Shown piece after piece: positions 27,690 to 37,354 of a DNA stretch of 64,000 bases. The stretch comes from Phyllobacterium endophyticum (GTDB taxonomy: Bacteria; Pseudomonadota; Alphaproteobacteria; Rhizobiales; Rhizobiaceae), in NCBI RefSeq assembly GCF_003010935.1, contig NZ_PGGN01000006.1, positions 62,001 through 126,000 on the forward strand, given 5' to 3'. The translations under genes and the position numbers were made by a program. Under the pieces are notes generated by a model, which worked only from the letters and a program-made list of their open reading frames with translations, was not told the DNA's origin and searched no databases. Position 1 is the stretch's first letter. The number at the start of each line of letters is the position of its first letter.

Positions 27690-27992
27690 ATGTCCACTCA
27701 GTCAGTGATCGAAAACAAACTGATGCAGGCTTTTCATCCTGTTTCGTTGGCAGTCATCAATGAAAGCCATCTGCATGCGGGCCACCATCATTCTGACGGG
27801 AACCATCATGGCACATTTGACGGTTCAGGCGAAACGCATTTTCGTGTGCGGATTGTCGCGGAAGCCTTCGCCGGCCTGTCGCGTGTGGCGCGTCACCGGG
27901 CCATCAATGAAGTGTTGCAGGAAGAGCTGAAGGGCAGCGTCCATGCGCTGGCACTTGAACCCGCGGCGCCGGGAGAGGCAACCCGCGGGTAG
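27690..27992 (+). CDS. bolA: BolA family protein
   Basis: The 100-residue protein has the BolA fold signature: an N-terminal helix (VIENKLMQAF), an LAVINESHLHAGH loop with several His residues, THFRVRIVAEAF and the RHRAINEVL motif. BolA proteins pair with monothiol glutaredoxins in iron-sulphur and iron regulation. An HHHSDGNHHG stretch extends the usual loop and may bind metal (inference). The start at 27690 follows GGGAGAACGAA. It is divergent from the DnaJ-like gene and ends only seven bases before the convergent CNNM gene. Confidence 0.92.
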   Translation: MSTQSVIENKLMQAFHPVSLAVINESHLHAGHHHSDGNHHGTFDGSGETHFRVRIVAEAFAGLSRVARHRAINEVLQEELKGSVHALALEPAAPGEATRG

Positions 27993-27999
27993 CGGGCGG

Positions 28000-29283
28000 C
28001 TAGCTCGCCTTGTCGTCATCTCCGATAGGCCGGATGCGCAATCGCGTGATTCGGTTCTTCTCCCGCTTAAGTATCGTGAACCGCTTGCCGTGAAAGGTGA
28101 ATGCCTGCTTCTCCTTGGGGATACTCTGGGTCTCGTGAATCACGAGTCCTGCAATCGTCGTCGCTTCCGCGTCGGGCAATTGCCAGTCGAGAGCCCGATT
28201 AAGATCGCGTATCGGCACTGATCCATCCACCAGAACCGAGCCATCCGGTTGCGGCCGGCACCCCTGAACGTCGATATCATGCTCGTCGGCGATATCACCG
28301 ACAATCTCTTCAAGGATGTCTTCAAGGGTAATCAATCCCTGCACGTCGCCATATTCATCAACAACGATGGCAATATGGGCTTTTCGTCTCAAGAACGCGT
28401 TGAGCTGATCCTGAAGGCTGGTCGTGTCCGGAACGAACCATGGCTTCGTCGCCACCTTCATAATGTTGATCTTCGAAAAATCCCGGTTCGCATCGCGAAT
28501 AGCACGCACGAGATCCTTTGCATGGACAACACCGACGATATTGTCGTTCGCATCTTTCCAGATCGGAATTCGGGTATGATGGCTGGCAAGGATTTCCGTA
28601 ATTATGGTCTCGATGGGATCATCCGCATTGACCGAGTCCATATCGGTCCGGTGAATCATCACATCATAAACTTCTAACTCCCGCAGGTCGAGGAGGCCGC
28701 CGATCTGATCCCTGTCGCCCTTAACGACCGAACCTTCCTTGTGCAAGAAATCGACCGTGCCACGCAGTTCTTCCTGTGCGGACAACATTGAGGCGCCTGC
28801 AGCGAGATTGATGCCGAACAATGCGAGTATCTGGCGCACGATCCAATTGACAAGGTCCGAGATGGGGCCGAACACGAACACGGCGGTTTGGGCAAAGCGG
28901 ACAAGCGACAGCGCATTGCGATCCGGATTGGAGACTGCCCAGGATTTCGGCAAAACCTCAGCAAAGACGACGAGCAATACAGTCATGATTGCCGTCGCAT
29001 AAGCGACGCCCGCCTGCCCAAAGAGGTCCAGCAACATGCTCGTTGTCAACGAGGAGGCGAGAATATTGATCAGATTGTTGCCGATGAGCATGACACCGAT
29101 GAGCCGGTCGCGTTTCTCGATAAGGGTGTCGACTATCTTTGCCCGGCTGTCGCCGCGATTTGACAAGCGATGCATCCGCGCTCGTGATACGGCGGTCAGT
29201 GCCGTTTCGGAGCCCGCGAACAATGCGGAAATGAGGATCAAACCGAATATAACTCCGCAAAAGATCCAGATTTCCAATGTCAT
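28000..29283 (-). CDS. CNNM/CorC-type HlyC family membrane protein
   Basis: The 427-residue protein has a DUF21 transmembrane domain (about residues 1-150, four hydrophobic segments, starting with [23 protein letters not shown]). Then come a CBS domain pair ([40 protein letters not shown]) and a C-terminal CorC/HlyC domain. This family is linked to magnesium or cobalt efflux and homeostasis. The old name hemolysin is probably misleading. Its start overlaps the aroB stop by four bases (ATGA), so it is the third gene of the aroK-aroB-CNNM unit. Confidence 0.93.
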   Translation of the reverse strand: MTLEIWIFCGVIFGLILISALFAGSETALTAVSRARMHRLSNRGDSRAKIVDTLIEKRDRLIGVMLIGNNLINILASSLTTSMLLDLFGQAGVAYATAIMTVLLVVFAEVLPKSWAVSNPDRNALSLVRFAQTAVFVFGPISDLVNWIVRQILALFGINLAAGASMLSAQEELRGTVDFLHKEGSVVKGDRDQIGGLLDLRELEVYDVMIHRTDMDSVNADDPIETIITEILASHHTRIPIWKDANDNIVGVVHAKDLVRAIRDANRDFSKINIMKVATKPWFVPDTTSLQDQLNAFLRRKAHIAIVVDEYGDVQGLITLEDILEEIVGDIADEHDIDVQGCRPQPDGSVLVDGSVPIRDLNRALDWQLPDAEATTIAGLVIHETQSIPKEKQAFTFHGKRFTILKREKNRITRLRIRPIGDDDKAS

Positions 29284-30404
29284 GTCGGGTGCTTCTCCTG
29301 CAAAAAGCTTAGCACAGCGGAGGGGGGGACGTCCTTTGCGATAAAGGCTTGACCAATGCCGCGAGTCAAAATGAAGGTGAGCGCTCCGCGCGCAACCTTC
29401 TTGTCCTGGGCGATGTAGTCCATCAGCTTCTCCGCGGAAGGTAGCTCTCCAGGAATGTCCCCAATCGAGACCGGCAGTCCCACCTGCCGAAAATGTGCCT
29501 CAACACGGCCCGCATCATCCTGGCTGGCCAGGTTCATCTTCGTGGAAAACTGATGGGCCAGGACAATACCTATCGACACGCCTTCTCCATGCACCAATCG
29601 TGCCGAATCGTAATTTGTCGCGGTTTCCAGCGCATGGCCAAATGTATGGCCAAGGTTTAGCAGCGCCCGGTCACCGGTTTCTTTCTCGTCACGAGCAACC
29701 ACGTCCGCCTTGGATTGACACGATACCGCAATGGCTTCTGTTCGCTCCGGGCCACCATCGAAAATGCCGCGCCAATTCTTCTCCAGCCAAGCAAAAAAGT
29801 CAGAGCGGTCAATCAGACCGTATTTTGCTACCTCTGCGTAGCCGGCCCGAAATTCGCGCGGCGTCAACGTATCGAGAACGTCTGTGTCCGCCAGAACCAG
29901 CTGCGGCTGATAAAAGACGCCAACGAGGTTTTTGCCGTGCGCTGTGTTGATGCCCGTCTTGCCGCCGACGGATGAATCAACCTGCGCCAGCAGCGATGTC
30001 GGCATCTGGATGAATCTCATGCCACGGCGGGCTATGCCAGCCGCAAACCCAGCGAGGTCTCCGATGACACCGCCGCCGAAGGCAATCACCACATCTCCGC
30101 GCTCAAGGCGCGCGGCGAGAATTGCGTTGGTTACCGCCTCCAGAGTAGCAAAACCCTTGGATTTTTCCCCGGCGGTAACCAGGATGGGCGTAGAATCGAT
30201 ACCGGCACCCGACAAGCTCCGCGTGAGCCGATCAAGATGCAGAGCGGCGACGGTTTCGTCGCTGACAATCGCGACGCGCACCGAACCTGCGCGGCTCGCA
30301 ATCGCTGCTCCGGCCCGATCGATCAGTCCTGCGCCGATGAGAATGTCGTATGAACGATCGCCGAGTTTCACGGGTACCGTGGTGATCGCAGGTGCATCGT
30401 TCAT
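29280..30404 (-). CDS. aroB: 3-dehydroquinate synthase
   Basis: The 374-residue enzyme converts DAHP to 3-dehydroquinate, step two of the shikimate pathway. It has the NAD-binding [14 protein letters not shown] motif and metal-ligand segments [24 protein letters not shown] and [10 protein letters not shown]. It starts four bases within the end of aroK (ATGA) and overlaps the CNNM gene likewise at its 3' end, so it is tightly coupled on both sides. Confidence 0.96.
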   Translation of the reverse strand: MNDAPAITTVPVKLGDRSYDILIGAGLIDRAGAAIASRAGSVRVAIVSDETVAALHLDRLTRSLSGAGIDSTPILVTAGEKSKGFATLEAVTNAILAARLERGDVVIAFGGGVIGDLAGFAAGIARRGMRFIQMPTSLLAQVDSSVGGKTGINTAHGKNLVGVFYQPQLVLADTDVLDTLTPREFRAGYAEVAKYGLIDRSDFFAWLEKNWRGIFDGGPERTEAIAVSCQSKADVVARDEKETGDRALLNLGHTFGHALETATNYDSARLVHGEGVSIGIVLAHQFSTKMNLASQDDAGRVEAHFRQVGLPVSIGDIPGELPSAEKLMDYIAQDKKVARGALTFILTRGIGQAFIAKDVPPSAVLSFLQEKHPT

Positions 30405-31021
30405 GATCTGGATACCTCATTGCTGGATGTATCGCCTTGGAGATGACCGGCAATTGCTTCCATGGCTTCCAAGGCAATGATCTCCTTCTTTTCATCGCGC
30501 GAGTTCACGACCAGATCGGCGAGCGAATAAATCGGGTGACGCTCGACCATCAGCCTCTCCATCACGCCACGAGGATTGTCGTTTCTCAGAAGCGGCCGGT
30601 TCTGCTTGCGGGCAACACGGGCCATGAGCACGTCGAGTTCGGCTTTCAGCCAGAGCGAAATACCTTCCGACGCAATCGCCTCTCTTGTGAGTTCACTCAT
30701 GTAGGCTCCGCCGCCAGTCGCAAGTACGATGGGCCCACTCTCGAGCATTCGCGCGATTACACGCCGCTCGAGATCTCGAAATTCGGCTTCTCCATAGGCT
30801 TCGAATAGCTCTGGAATCGTCATGGTCGAGACTTTTTCAATCTCGTTATCCGCGTCGAAGAATGGCAGCTCGACCATTGAAGCCAGCTTTTTTCCGACCG
30901 TTGATTTGCCCGCGCCCATCAATCCGACAAGCACGATGGACTTGTGCCCAAGGCGTTCCCGGATCGATTTTGCGAGCTCGGGTACTCGCATTGCCCCAGC
31001 GATATTTTCGGTCGAATTCAT
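30401..31021 (-). CDS. aroK: Shikimate kinase
   Basis: The 206-residue P-loop kinase phosphorylates shikimate. Walker [16 protein letters not shown] lies about 30 residues in, followed by the shikimate-binding DADNEIE, ATGGGAY and the lid arginines ([16 protein letters not shown]). The N-terminal extension of about 25 residues before the core is usual in rhizobia. The start at 31021 is preferred to 31057 for its fit to the family. It is the first gene of aroK-aroB-CNNM, divergent from the small membrane protein and xerD. Divergence of xerD and aroK is conserved in the order. Confidence 0.95.
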   Translation of the reverse strand: MNSTENIAGAMRVPELAKSIRERLGHKSIVLVGLMGAGKSTVGKKLASMVELPFFDADNEIEKVSTMTIPELFEAYGEAEFRDLERRVIARMLESGPIVLATGGGAYMSELTREAIASEGISLWLKAELDVLMARVARKQNRPLLRNDNPRGVMERLMVERHPIYSLADLVVNSRDEKKEIIALEAMEAIAGHLQGDTSSNEVSRS

Positions 31022-31164
31022 AACTGCGTTTCGACAGGAAAACCGTGCTGCCGTCAAGCAACTATAAGCCGAGAGCCTCTAAGCGCTTCATGAAATCATA
31101 AGGGTTCTTGTTGCAAGGTTATGGAACCCAATATTCAGACATAAAAAGACGATACGAACAGCAA

Positions 31165-31326
31165 ATGCCGACACTTACGCGATTGATCATCACCCTCGCC
31201 ATTCTCGCCGCCCTGATATATGCGGGAATGATCGCCCTGGTGACTTTCGTGCACCCGACGCAGACGGAAATGACTATTCGCGTCCCGTCTGAAAAGCTGA
31301 ATCCGAAACCAGGTACGCCGAAGTAA
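31165..31326 (+). CDS. Small membrane protein upstream of xerD
   Basis: The 53-residue protein has one membrane segment ([23 protein letters not shown]) and a polar C-terminus ([11 protein letters not shown]). I do not recognise a named family, but a tiny protein of this form sits at this position in related genomes (my recollection). It ends four bases before xerD, so the two are probably one transcript. The start at 31165 is chosen over 31108 because the membrane segment then begins at a normal depth. Confidence 0.65.
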   Translation: MPTLTRLIITLAILAALIYAGMIALVTFVHPTQTEMTIRVPSEKLNPKPGTPK

Positions 31327-31330
31327 GCCG

Positions 31331-32257
31331 ATGCGAGCAGCAGCAGCGATAGAAACTTTTCTTGAAATGATGAGTGCCGAACGGGGCGCCGCCCAAAACA
31401 CGCTGGACTCGTACCGCCGGGACCTCGAAGACGCCGCCGGATTCAGCCTGGCAACAGGGGTTCAACTGACTTTTGCAGAACCCGGAACGATTCGTTCCTA
31501 TCTCGATGAAATTGCCGGCCGAGGCTATGCGGCCACCTCGCAAGCGAGGCGACTTTCGGCCTTGCGCCAGTTCTTTCGCTTTCTATACATGGAAAATATT
31601 CGAACAGACGATCCGACCAGCACACTCGATACGCCAAAAAAAGATCGATCACTGCCAAAAATCCTCAGCGAGCCTGACGTTGAAAAACTGCTTGCCCGCG
31701 CAGAGGTAGAGACCCTTGACGAAGAATTATCCGATGCTGGTCATCTCCAGGCGTTGCGCCTGCATGCTCTTCTCGAAATTCTCTACGCAACTGGGCTGCG
31801 CGTTTCCGAGCTCGTCGGGCTGCCGGTGACGGTTGCCCGCTCAGACGGCCGGTTCCTCATGGTGCGTGGAAAGGGATCGAAGGACCGCGTTGTTCCTTTG
31901 TCCGGCAAGGCCCGGGACGCGATGGCCAGATACCTGGCAGTTCGCGATACGCGGCCAGATTTATCGGCCAGCGTCTGGCTGTTCCCCGCCATATCCGAAA
32001 GCGGATTTCTGGCGCGACAGGTGTTTGCACGGGAACTAAAGGGGCTTGCCGCGAGAGCAGGTCTCAAGGCATCGGTGATATCGCCGCATGTGTTGCGCCA
32101 TGCCTTCGCCAGCCATCTGTTGCAGAACGGCGCGGACCTGCGTGCCGTTCAGCAATTGCTCGGCCATTCGGATATCTCGACCACCCAAATATACACACAT
32201 GTGATGGAGGAACGGCTGCACCAGCTTGTCACGGAGCATCACCCCCTGGCAGACTAA
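31331..32257 (+). CDS. xerD: Site-specific tyrosine recombinase XerD
   Basis: The 308-residue tyrosine recombinase acts with XerC at dif to resolve chromosome dimers. It has an N-terminal SAM-like core-binding domain. The catalytic residues are Arg in [10 protein letters not shown] (about 158), Lys in the VRGKGSKDR beta-hairpin, HVLRH (about 253-257), His in LGHSDIS and the nucleophile Tyr in TTQIYTHV. The length is normal. It is a core gene, not part of a mobile element. The short membrane gene precedes it by four bases. Confidence 0.95.
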   Translation: MRAAAAIETFLEMMSAERGAAQNTLDSYRRDLEDAAGFSLATGVQLTFAEPGTIRSYLDEIAGRGYAATSQARRLSALRQFFRFLYMENIRTDDPTSTLDTPKKDRSLPKILSEPDVEKLLARAEVETLDEELSDAGHLQALRLHALLEILYATGLRVSELVGLPVTVARSDGRFLMVRGKGSKDRVVPLSGKARDAMARYLAVRDTRPDLSASVWLFPAISESGFLARQVFARELKGLAARAGLKASVISPHVLRHAFASHLLQNGADLRAVQQLLGHSDISTTQIYTHVMEERLHQLVTEHHPLAD

Positions 32258-32272
32258 GCCAATGGCGCACTG

Positions 32273-32368
32273 ATGAGTGGCCTACTCAATGGCGGATCGG
32301 CCATGTGGCGACTGTTGAAAAGACTGATTTCCGGCAAGCCGGCGAACCGCAAGATTCCGGCCAAATAA
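32273..32368 (+). CDS. Possible 31-residue peptide downstream of xerD
   Basis: An open frame (MSGLLNGGSAMWRLLKRLISG...) with a basic amphipathic stretch begins 15 bases after xerD. There is no clear ribosome site and nothing to compare with. It could be a real small protein or just part of the xerD-accA spacer. Confidence 0.2.
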   Translation: MSGLLNGGSAMWRLLKRLISGKPANRKIPAK

Positions 32369-32507
32369 CCATCACACCTTTGCCGGAATCACCACTATAA
32401 CGTGCGCGGCCAGCTTATGATCTCGGCCGTGCTTCCTTGACATGAGCCTCGGCAACAGCCAGTTAGGTCGTGAAAAATCCACCGTTTTGCAGGCAGACCC
32501 CTCGTCC

Positions 32508-33461
32508 ATGTACAACTATCTCGATTTTGAAAAGCCGGTTGCCGATCTCGATGGCAAGATTCTCGAGTTGAAAAAGCTTGCCGAGGAAGGCGACGCTCTC
32601 GACACCAATGATGAGATTGCGCGGTTGGAGAAGAGGTCCGCCGAGGCCTTGCGCGATCTGTACCGCAAGCTCACCCCATGGCAGAAGGCGCAAATTGCGC
32701 GGCACCCGGACCGCCCCCATTGCGTCGACTACATCTCGAAGCTGTTCACGGACTTTACGCCGCTTGCCGGTGACCGCAACTACGCTGATGATGATGCCGT
32801 CCAGGCGGGACTTGCACGTTTCAATGGCCAGGCCGTTGCCGTCATCGGACAGGAAAAAGGCAACGACACCAAGACGCGCCTCAAGCACAATTTCGGCATG
32901 GCCATGCCAGAAGGCTATCGGAAAGCCGTTAGGATCATGGATCTCGCCGATCGCTTCAACTTGCCTGTCATCACCCTGGTGGATACAGCCGGCGCTTTCC
33001 CGGGGATCGCTGCGGAAGAGCGCGGGCAGGCCGAGGCCATAGCCCGCTCGACTGCTGCCTGCCTCAACGTCAAGGTGCCCATCGTATCCGTGATAATCGG
33101 TGAAGGCGGGTCGGGTGGCGCCATTGCGATCGCGACTGCCAACCGCGTCTATATGCTCGAACATTCCATCTATTCGGTGATCTCACCGGAAGGCGCGGCG
33201 TCGATTCTCTGGCATGATTCGACCAGGGCCAAGGATGCGGCGACGTCCATGCGCATCACAGCGCAGGATCTCTACGAGTTGAAGATTATCGATGGCATCA
33301 TACCCGAGCCGACGGGCGGTGCGCACCGCGGCAAGGAAGCGGCCATAGAGGCAACCGGCAACATCATCAACGTCGCGCTCAAGTCGATGGGCAATATGGA
33401 TCGCGATATGTTGAGACAGGACCGGCGCGACAAATATCTGGCCATCGGCCGGAATCTTTAG
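32508..33461 (+). CDS. accA: Acetyl-CoA carboxylase carboxyltransferase subunit alpha
   Basis: The 317-residue protein is the alpha half of the carboxyltransferase that transfers carboxyl from biotin to acetyl-CoA to form malonyl-CoA for fatty acid synthesis. The N-terminus [17 protein letters not shown] and the carboxyltransferase motifs [30 protein letters not shown] and [14 protein letters not shown] are all present. The ATG at 32508 is chosen for its fit to the family; an upstream in-frame ATG at 32442 is unlikely. It is followed by tRNA-Arg(ACG). Confidence 0.97.
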   Translation: MYNYLDFEKPVADLDGKILELKKLAEEGDALDTNDEIARLEKRSAEALRDLYRKLTPWQKAQIARHPDRPHCVDYISKLFTDFTPLAGDRNYADDDAVQAGLARFNGQAVAVIGQEKGNDTKTRLKHNFGMAMPEGYRKAVRIMDLADRFNLPVITLVDTAGAFPGIAAEERGQAEAIARSTAACLNVKVPIVSVIIGEGGSGGAIAIATANRVYMLEHSIYSVISPEGAASILWHDSTRAKDAATSMRITAQDLYELKIIDGIIPEPTGGAHRGKEAAIEATGNIINVALKSMGNMDRDMLRQDRRDKYLAIGRNL

Positions 33462-33589
33462 CCTCCAAAGAAATCTCGACTCGTGAGGCATTGTGAAAAT
33501 AGTTGCGGTTTTTTGACCGAACTGGCTTGCAATTCACGGCTCAACCGATTACCAACCGCGCTGCGCAGACCAACGCGCATGTGTGGCAC

Positions 33590-33666
33590 GCGCCCGTAGC
33601 TCAGCTGGATAGAGCACCAGACTACGAATCTGGGGGTCAGAGGTTCGAATCCTTTCGGGCGCGCCA
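33590..33666 (+). tRNA. tRNA-Arg (anticodon ACG)
   Basis: A complete 77-base cloverleaf: acceptor GCGCCCG / CGGGCGC, D-arm with GCTCAGCTGGATAGAGC, anticodon stem CCAGA/TCTGG with loop CTACGAA (anticodon ACG), T-arm GAGGTTCGAATCC, and an encoded CCA end. It stands between accA and an iron permease-like gene. Confidence 0.97.
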
Positions 33667-33756
33667 TTTCCATTGTCTTCCATGTTTACCTGGATCCAAT
33701 GCGGAACATTTTCCGCTTCGGACGATTATGTCTTTGGGTTTGGTTATGGAGGCGTC

Positions 33757-34197
33757 ATGATCGGGAAAACCTTCGCGGAAATCGCCAACTACGTTGCAGT
33801 AGCGGCAGGTAAGCCATTAACATTCATTTCTTGCTGCTTTTTGATATTGGTGTGGGCGGCGAGCGGCCCCATTTTCGGATTTTCCGATACGTGGCAACTG
33901 ATTATCAATACCAGCACCACCATCATCACCTTTTTGATGGTTTTCCTCATCCAGAACACGCAGAACCGGGATGGCGTGGCCATTCAGGCGAAGCTAGATG
34001 AGTTACTTCGTGTAAGCGAAGCAAAAAACGCCTTCATAGGCATCGAACACCTGCCCGAAGAAGAAGTCGAAAAATTCCGTGCACAGTGCGAAGCTGCTGC
34101 CAAGGAAGCCGGCAAGCTCCTTGAGGACCGGGCAGCGAGAAGATCGAAGACGCGTCGCTCGACTTCGAAACCCACCAAAGCGAAGGCACGGGCCTGA
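33757..34197 (+). CDS. Low-affinity iron permease family protein
   Basis: The 146-residue protein has an N-terminal FAEIANYVAVAAGKPLTF, two membrane segments (about 23-43 and 53-72) and a charged helical C-terminus ending in a Lys/Arg/Thr-rich tail. This matches the bacterial members of the low-affinity iron permease (Fe_transp) family, for which transport has not been proven. GGAGG precedes the ATG at 33757. The longer open frame from 33673 begins in the tRNA flank and is not family-like. Confidence 0.83.
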   Translation: MIGKTFAEIANYVAVAAGKPLTFISCCFLILVWAASGPIFGFSDTWQLIINTSTTIITFLMVFLIQNTQNRDGVAIQAKLDELLRVSEAKNAFIGIEHLPEEEVEKFRAQCEAAAKEAGKLLEDRAARRSKTRRSTSKPTKAKARA

Positions 34198-34371
34198 ATT
34201 CAGGACCACCTACTTTCCGCTTGGAAACCCACTGAACTCGCCTGCGCGATCCCTCATTTCATTGCAGACCAGCTATGCAAACTTGTCACTGCAAGTTTTG
34301 GCGGCTGTCTACTATATGAGCACCATGATCGAAAAATGATCAAACAAACAAGAAGTTACAAGGTGAGTGAA

Positions 34372-34521
34372 ATGAACCTGATCCGCTCTTACAACAACTG
34401 GCGCCGCTACCGTGACACTGTAACGGAACTGAATCGCCTGTCCGCACGTGAACTGAATGACCTCGGCATCTCCCGCGGCGATATTTCTTTCGTTGCCAAG
34501 AAGGCCGCCTCGGCTCAGTAG
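34372..34521 (+). CDS. DUF1127 small RNA-associated protein
   Basis: The 49-residue basic protein has the DUF1127 pattern WRRYRDTVTELNRLSARELNDLGISRGDI. In Rhodobacter sphaeroides a DUF1127 protein (CcaF1) is cotranscribed with and promotes maturation of the downstream CcsR sRNAs. The same layout exists here, because a three-hairpin RNA with CUCCUCCC loops begins about ten bases after the stop. The start at 34372 is preceded by AGGTGAGTGA. A role in RNA binding or processing is inferred from the family. Confidence 0.9.
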   Translation: MNLIRSYNNWRRYRDTVTELNRLSARELNDLGISRGDISFVAKKAASAQ

Positions 34522-34530
34522 CCTAAATCG

Positions 34531-34645
34531 AACAACCGTCGGGGCATTCTCCTCCCCCAGCCCGGACGGTGCAAAGACCGACACTCCTCCCAGCCGGTCT
34601 TACAAGTAGCACCCACCGCTCCTCCCGCGGTGGGTGTTGTTTTTT
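34531..34645 (+). ncRNA. Cuckoo/CcsR-type small RNA with three anti-SD hairpins
   Basis: Three consecutive hairpins each show the CUCCUCCC (anti-Shine-Dalgarno-like) sequence in the loop. Hairpin 1 spans 34535-34570, stem ACCGTC/GACGGT plus GGGC/GCCC, loop holding CTCCTCCCCC. Hairpin 2 spans 34574-34601, stem AAGACCG/CGGTCTT, loop holding CTCCTCCC. Hairpin 3 spans 34610-34636, stem CACCCACCGC/GCGGTGGGTG, loop TCCTCCC, followed by a T-run. This is the architecture of the cuckoo RNAs (CcsR in Rhodobacter), which lie downstream of DUF1127 genes, are stress-induced and act through the C-rich loops. Three loops instead of the commoner two, and the merging of loop 3 with the terminator, are notable. 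Confidence 0.88.
34610..34645 (+). terminator. Rho-independent terminator of the DUF1127-sRNA unit
   Basis: A perfect 10-bp stem CACCCACCGC / GCGGTGGGTG with a 7-base loop is followed by TTGTTTTTT. It is also hairpin 3 of the sRNA. It ends the transcript before the downstream dioxygenase gene. Confidence 0.9.
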
Positions 34646-34720
34646 GGGAAATACACTTCTGAGCGTTGCGCCGGCGCTATTCACTCCGTAACAGTCCTGG
34701 CGACATCCCGGGAGACACTC

Positions 34721-36268
34721 ATGACAGGCGGCATCCACCACATCACGATGATCACGCGCAAGGTTCAGGCAAACGTCGACTTCTATGCCGGCTTCCTGGG
34801 TCTGCATCTTGTCAAGCGCACGGGCGGTTATGAAGACGCAACCCAGCTCCATCTTTTCTATGGAGATGCATCGGGAACGCCTGGCTCCCTCATAACCTTC
34901 CTCGTCTGGGAGGACGGCTCGCCCGGCCGCGTGGGCTACGGTCAGCCAAGTGAGATCTCGCTCGCTATTCCTCCTGAAAGTATCGGTTTTTGGCTGACAC
35001 GAGCGCTGCAGTTCAACATCGCGACTGCCGGCCCGATGCAGGAATTTGGCGAGCCGGTGCTGCGTCTGCGCGACCCGGACGGCATCATCATCAAGCTTGT
35101 CGGCACACAGGCGGTAACGGCTCCCGCCGTCTGGACAACCAAAGATGTGCCGGAGGCGGACGCGATACGCCGCATTCGTGGTGCAACCATCCTCACGGAA
35201 ACACCTGAAGAGACATCCGCTTTTCTGACAGATCATTTTTTGTACACGTCTCACGCGCACACCGAAACAATCATGAGAATGATCTCAGCGTCGGGCGACT
35301 GTATCGACGTTCGCGACGCAACTGGATTTTGGAGCTCTGCTCCAGGAACTGGGACCATCGACCACATCGCCTTTCGTGCAGCGGGGAAAACAGAAGCGTT
35401 GGCGACGTTCGAACAGCTCATTGCTGGCGGCGCAGAAGCGACAGCTTTGCACGACCGCAAGTATTTCCAGTCGATTTACGTGCGGGAGCCTGGGGGTACG
35501 CTGCTCGAGTTAGCCACCGATGGACCTGGAATGCTGATCGACGAAGAACCCGCTGCGCTTGGCACCCAATTGTTTGTTCCGCCGCACTTCCATGAAGATG
35601 TAGAGAACCTCAAGGTGGTCCTGCCCCAGTTCGGCCTGCCCGGAGAAGTACGTTTCATCTATCGGGAGCTTCCATTCACTCACCGCGTCTACATGCCGGA
35701 GATCTCCGGTGGGCATACGTTCGTTCTTTTGCACGGAACGGGAGGCAACGAGACCACTCTCATGCCGTTTGCCTCGCAAGTTGCTCCAGACGCAACCCTC
35801 ATCGGGGTGCGCGGGCGCAGCACGGAAGAGGGCTCGGCCCGCTGGTTCCGGCGCTTCGGACCGCTTAGTTTTGATCAGGGCGATATTCGAGCGGAAGCCG
35901 CGGCATTTGCCGCTTTCGTCGATGGCGCTGTCGACGCCTATGGTTTGGATCTCCAACGAACCACATTTCTCGGCTATTCCAATGGCGCAAACCTCCTCGC
36001 AGCGCTCATGCAGCTTCATCCGGGGCTCATCCGCAACGCTGTTCTGTTGCGTGCGATGAACGTGCTGGAAGAAGCGCTTGAGGCTGATCTTGCCGACACA
36101 AGGATACTCGCAATCGCCGGCGACCGCGATCCGATGAGAGCCAAGGCGCGCCAGCTCGAAGAGGGGCTAGGGAAAGCGGGGGCTGATGTCACATCTGCGG
36201 CTGTCTCTGCCGGCCACGAGCTTGGACCTGGTGACATGGATATGGTCCGAGACTGGTTGAGCCTATAA
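34721..36268 (+). CDS. Fusion of VOC ring-cleaving dioxygenase (MhqO-like) and alpha/beta hydrolase (MhqD-like)
   Basis: The 515-residue protein joins two enzymes. Residues 1-310 hold two VOC domains with the metal-ligand pattern of the MhqO/PcpA-type extradiol dioxygenases (GGIHHIT near the start, TIDHIAF about 207, LLELATDGPG about 260). Residues 320-515 are a phospholipase/carboxylesterase-type hydrolase with LLHGTGGNETT, the nucleophile motif GYSNGAN and a C-terminal GHELGP histidine. In Bacillus these are separate genes, mhqO and mhqD, induced by quinones. It is convergent with a second MhqO-like gene. The ATG at 34721 follows GGGAGACACTC. Confidence 0.9.
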   Translation: MTGGIHHITMITRKVQANVDFYAGFLGLHLVKRTGGYEDATQLHLFYGDASGTPGSLITFLVWEDGSPGRVGYGQPSEISLAIPPESIGFWLTRALQFNIATAGPMQEFGEPVLRLRDPDGIIIKLVGTQAVTAPAVWTTKDVPEADAIRRIRGATILTETPEETSAFLTDHFLYTSHAHTETIMRMISASGDCIDVRDATGFWSSAPGTGTIDHIAFRAAGKTEALATFEQLIAGGAEATALHDRKYFQSIYVREPGGTLLELATDGPGMLIDEEPAALGTQLFVPPHFHEDVENLKVVLPQFGLPGEVRFIYRELPFTHRVYMPEISGGHTFVLLHGTGGNETTLMPFASQVAPDATLIGVRGRSTEEGSARWFRRFGPLSFDQGDIRAEAAAFAAFVDGAVDAYGLDLQRTTFLGYSNGANLLAALMQLHPGLIRNAVLLRAMNVLEEALEADLADTRILAIAGDRDPMRAKARQLEEGLGKAGADVTSAAVSAGHELGPGDMDMVRDWLSL

Positions 36269-36297
36269 GGACAGGCCGAAAATATTCCGCCCTGTCC
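36269..36297. terminator. Possible shared terminator hairpin between convergent genes
   Basis: GGACAGG at 36269-36275 pairs with CCTGTCC at 36291-36297, directly after the fusion gene stop and 8 bases before the stop of the convergent dioxygenase gene. Neither side has a long T-run, so this is tentative. Confidence 0.4.
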
Positions 36298-36304
36298 AAT
36301 TCGG

Positions 36305-37258
36305 TTACGATAGAGGTTTGAGCCCTGCTTCGATCGAAGCGCGTTTGCTTTCTAGAAATGGGGGTAATGAGAGGCCTTCGCCCAAGGTTTCCAAGGGCTC
36401 ATCGACCGTGAAGCCCGGGCCATCCGTGGCGATTTCGAACAAGATGCCGTTGGGTTCACGGAAATACAGTGAGCGGAAATAGTAACGTTCTACCTCTCCA
36501 CTCGACGGCATCCGGAATCCCTTCAGCCGCTCGGTCCATTCATGCAATTGCTGCACATCCGGTGCGCGGAATGCGACGTGGTGCACAGAACCAGCGCCCT
36601 GCCTTGCCGGCGGAAGGTCCGGTTGAACAGCCACGTGCAACTCAGCAGCAGGGCCACCCTCGCCCATGGCGAACACATGAATATGCCCTGCACCATCTGG
36701 CGATGGGTAAGAATTGACCTGGCGCATGTTCATCACATGCAAAAGGATCGCCTCGGTATTTGTGATGTCGGGTACGCTGAGGGTGATCGGACCAAGCCCG
36801 CGGATCTGATGCTCTGCCGGAACGGGGCTTTTGTCCCATGGATGCGAACCGCCGGCACCACCATCATTGATCAGCCGAAACCGTTGACCTTCGCCGTCTT
36901 CGAAATCGAGAGAATCGTAGCCGCCAACCTCGGCAATCTCACCGCACGTCACCCCCAACTGAACGAAACGGGCTTTCCACCATTCCAGAGTGGTTTTGCT
37001 GCCCACCCGCAAACCTGTACGCGAGATGCTGTGTGTACCACGGCTTTCGGGGCCGACGGGCCAATCGAAAAATGTAAGGTCGGTGCCAGGTGTTGCCTTT
37101 CCATCGGCATAGAACAGATGATAGGCGCTGGTGTCATCCTGATTGACAGTTTTCTTGACCAGCCGCAGGCCAAGCGTTTGGGTATAGAAGCGCAGGTTTT
37201 CCGGTGCATTCGCCGTTACGGCAGTCAGATGGTGAATGCCTGTAAGTTGTAAGGTCAT
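36305..37258 (-). CDS. VOC family ring-cleaving dioxygenase (MhqO-like)
   Basis: The 317-residue protein has two VOC domains with metal ligands in [16 protein letters not shown] and [10 protein letters not shown], as in MhqO/PcpA-type hydroquinone dioxygenases and the glyoxalase-like quinone-detoxification family. AGGAGG lies 6 bases before the ATG at 37258. It shares the VOC part of the neighbouring fusion protein, so it is a paralogue without the hydrolase half. It is divergent from a LysR regulator gene. A ring-cleavage role in (hydro)quinone detoxification is inferred from the family. Confidence 0.9.
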   Translation of the reverse strand: MTLQLTGIHHLTAVTANAPENLRFYTQTLGLRLVKKTVNQDDTSAYHLFYADGKATPGTDLTFFDWPVGPESRGTHSISRTGLRVGSKTTLEWWKARFVQLGVTCGEIAEVGGYDSLDFEDGEGQRFRLINDGGAGGSHPWDKSPVPAEHQIRGLGPITLSVPDITNTEAILLHVMNMRQVNSYPSPDGAGHIHVFAMGEGGPAAELHVAVQPDLPPARQGAGSVHHVAFRAPDVQQLHEWTERLKGFRMPSSGEVERYYFRSLYFREPNGILFEIATDGPGFTVDEPLETLGEGLSLPPFLESKRASIEAGLKPLS

Positions 37259-37354
37259 GATAGCCTCCTGAATCGGGTCGTTCGGGCACAATCGCCATTG
37301 GGTGAATATCTGCGTCGCCGGCACACCTATAAAGAGCGATTTTCCCCAACCCAT

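Noticed and set aside
31331..32257. Tyrosine recombinase as sign of a mobile element
   Set aside because: It is chromosomal XerD by domain content and conserved neighbours, not an island integrase.
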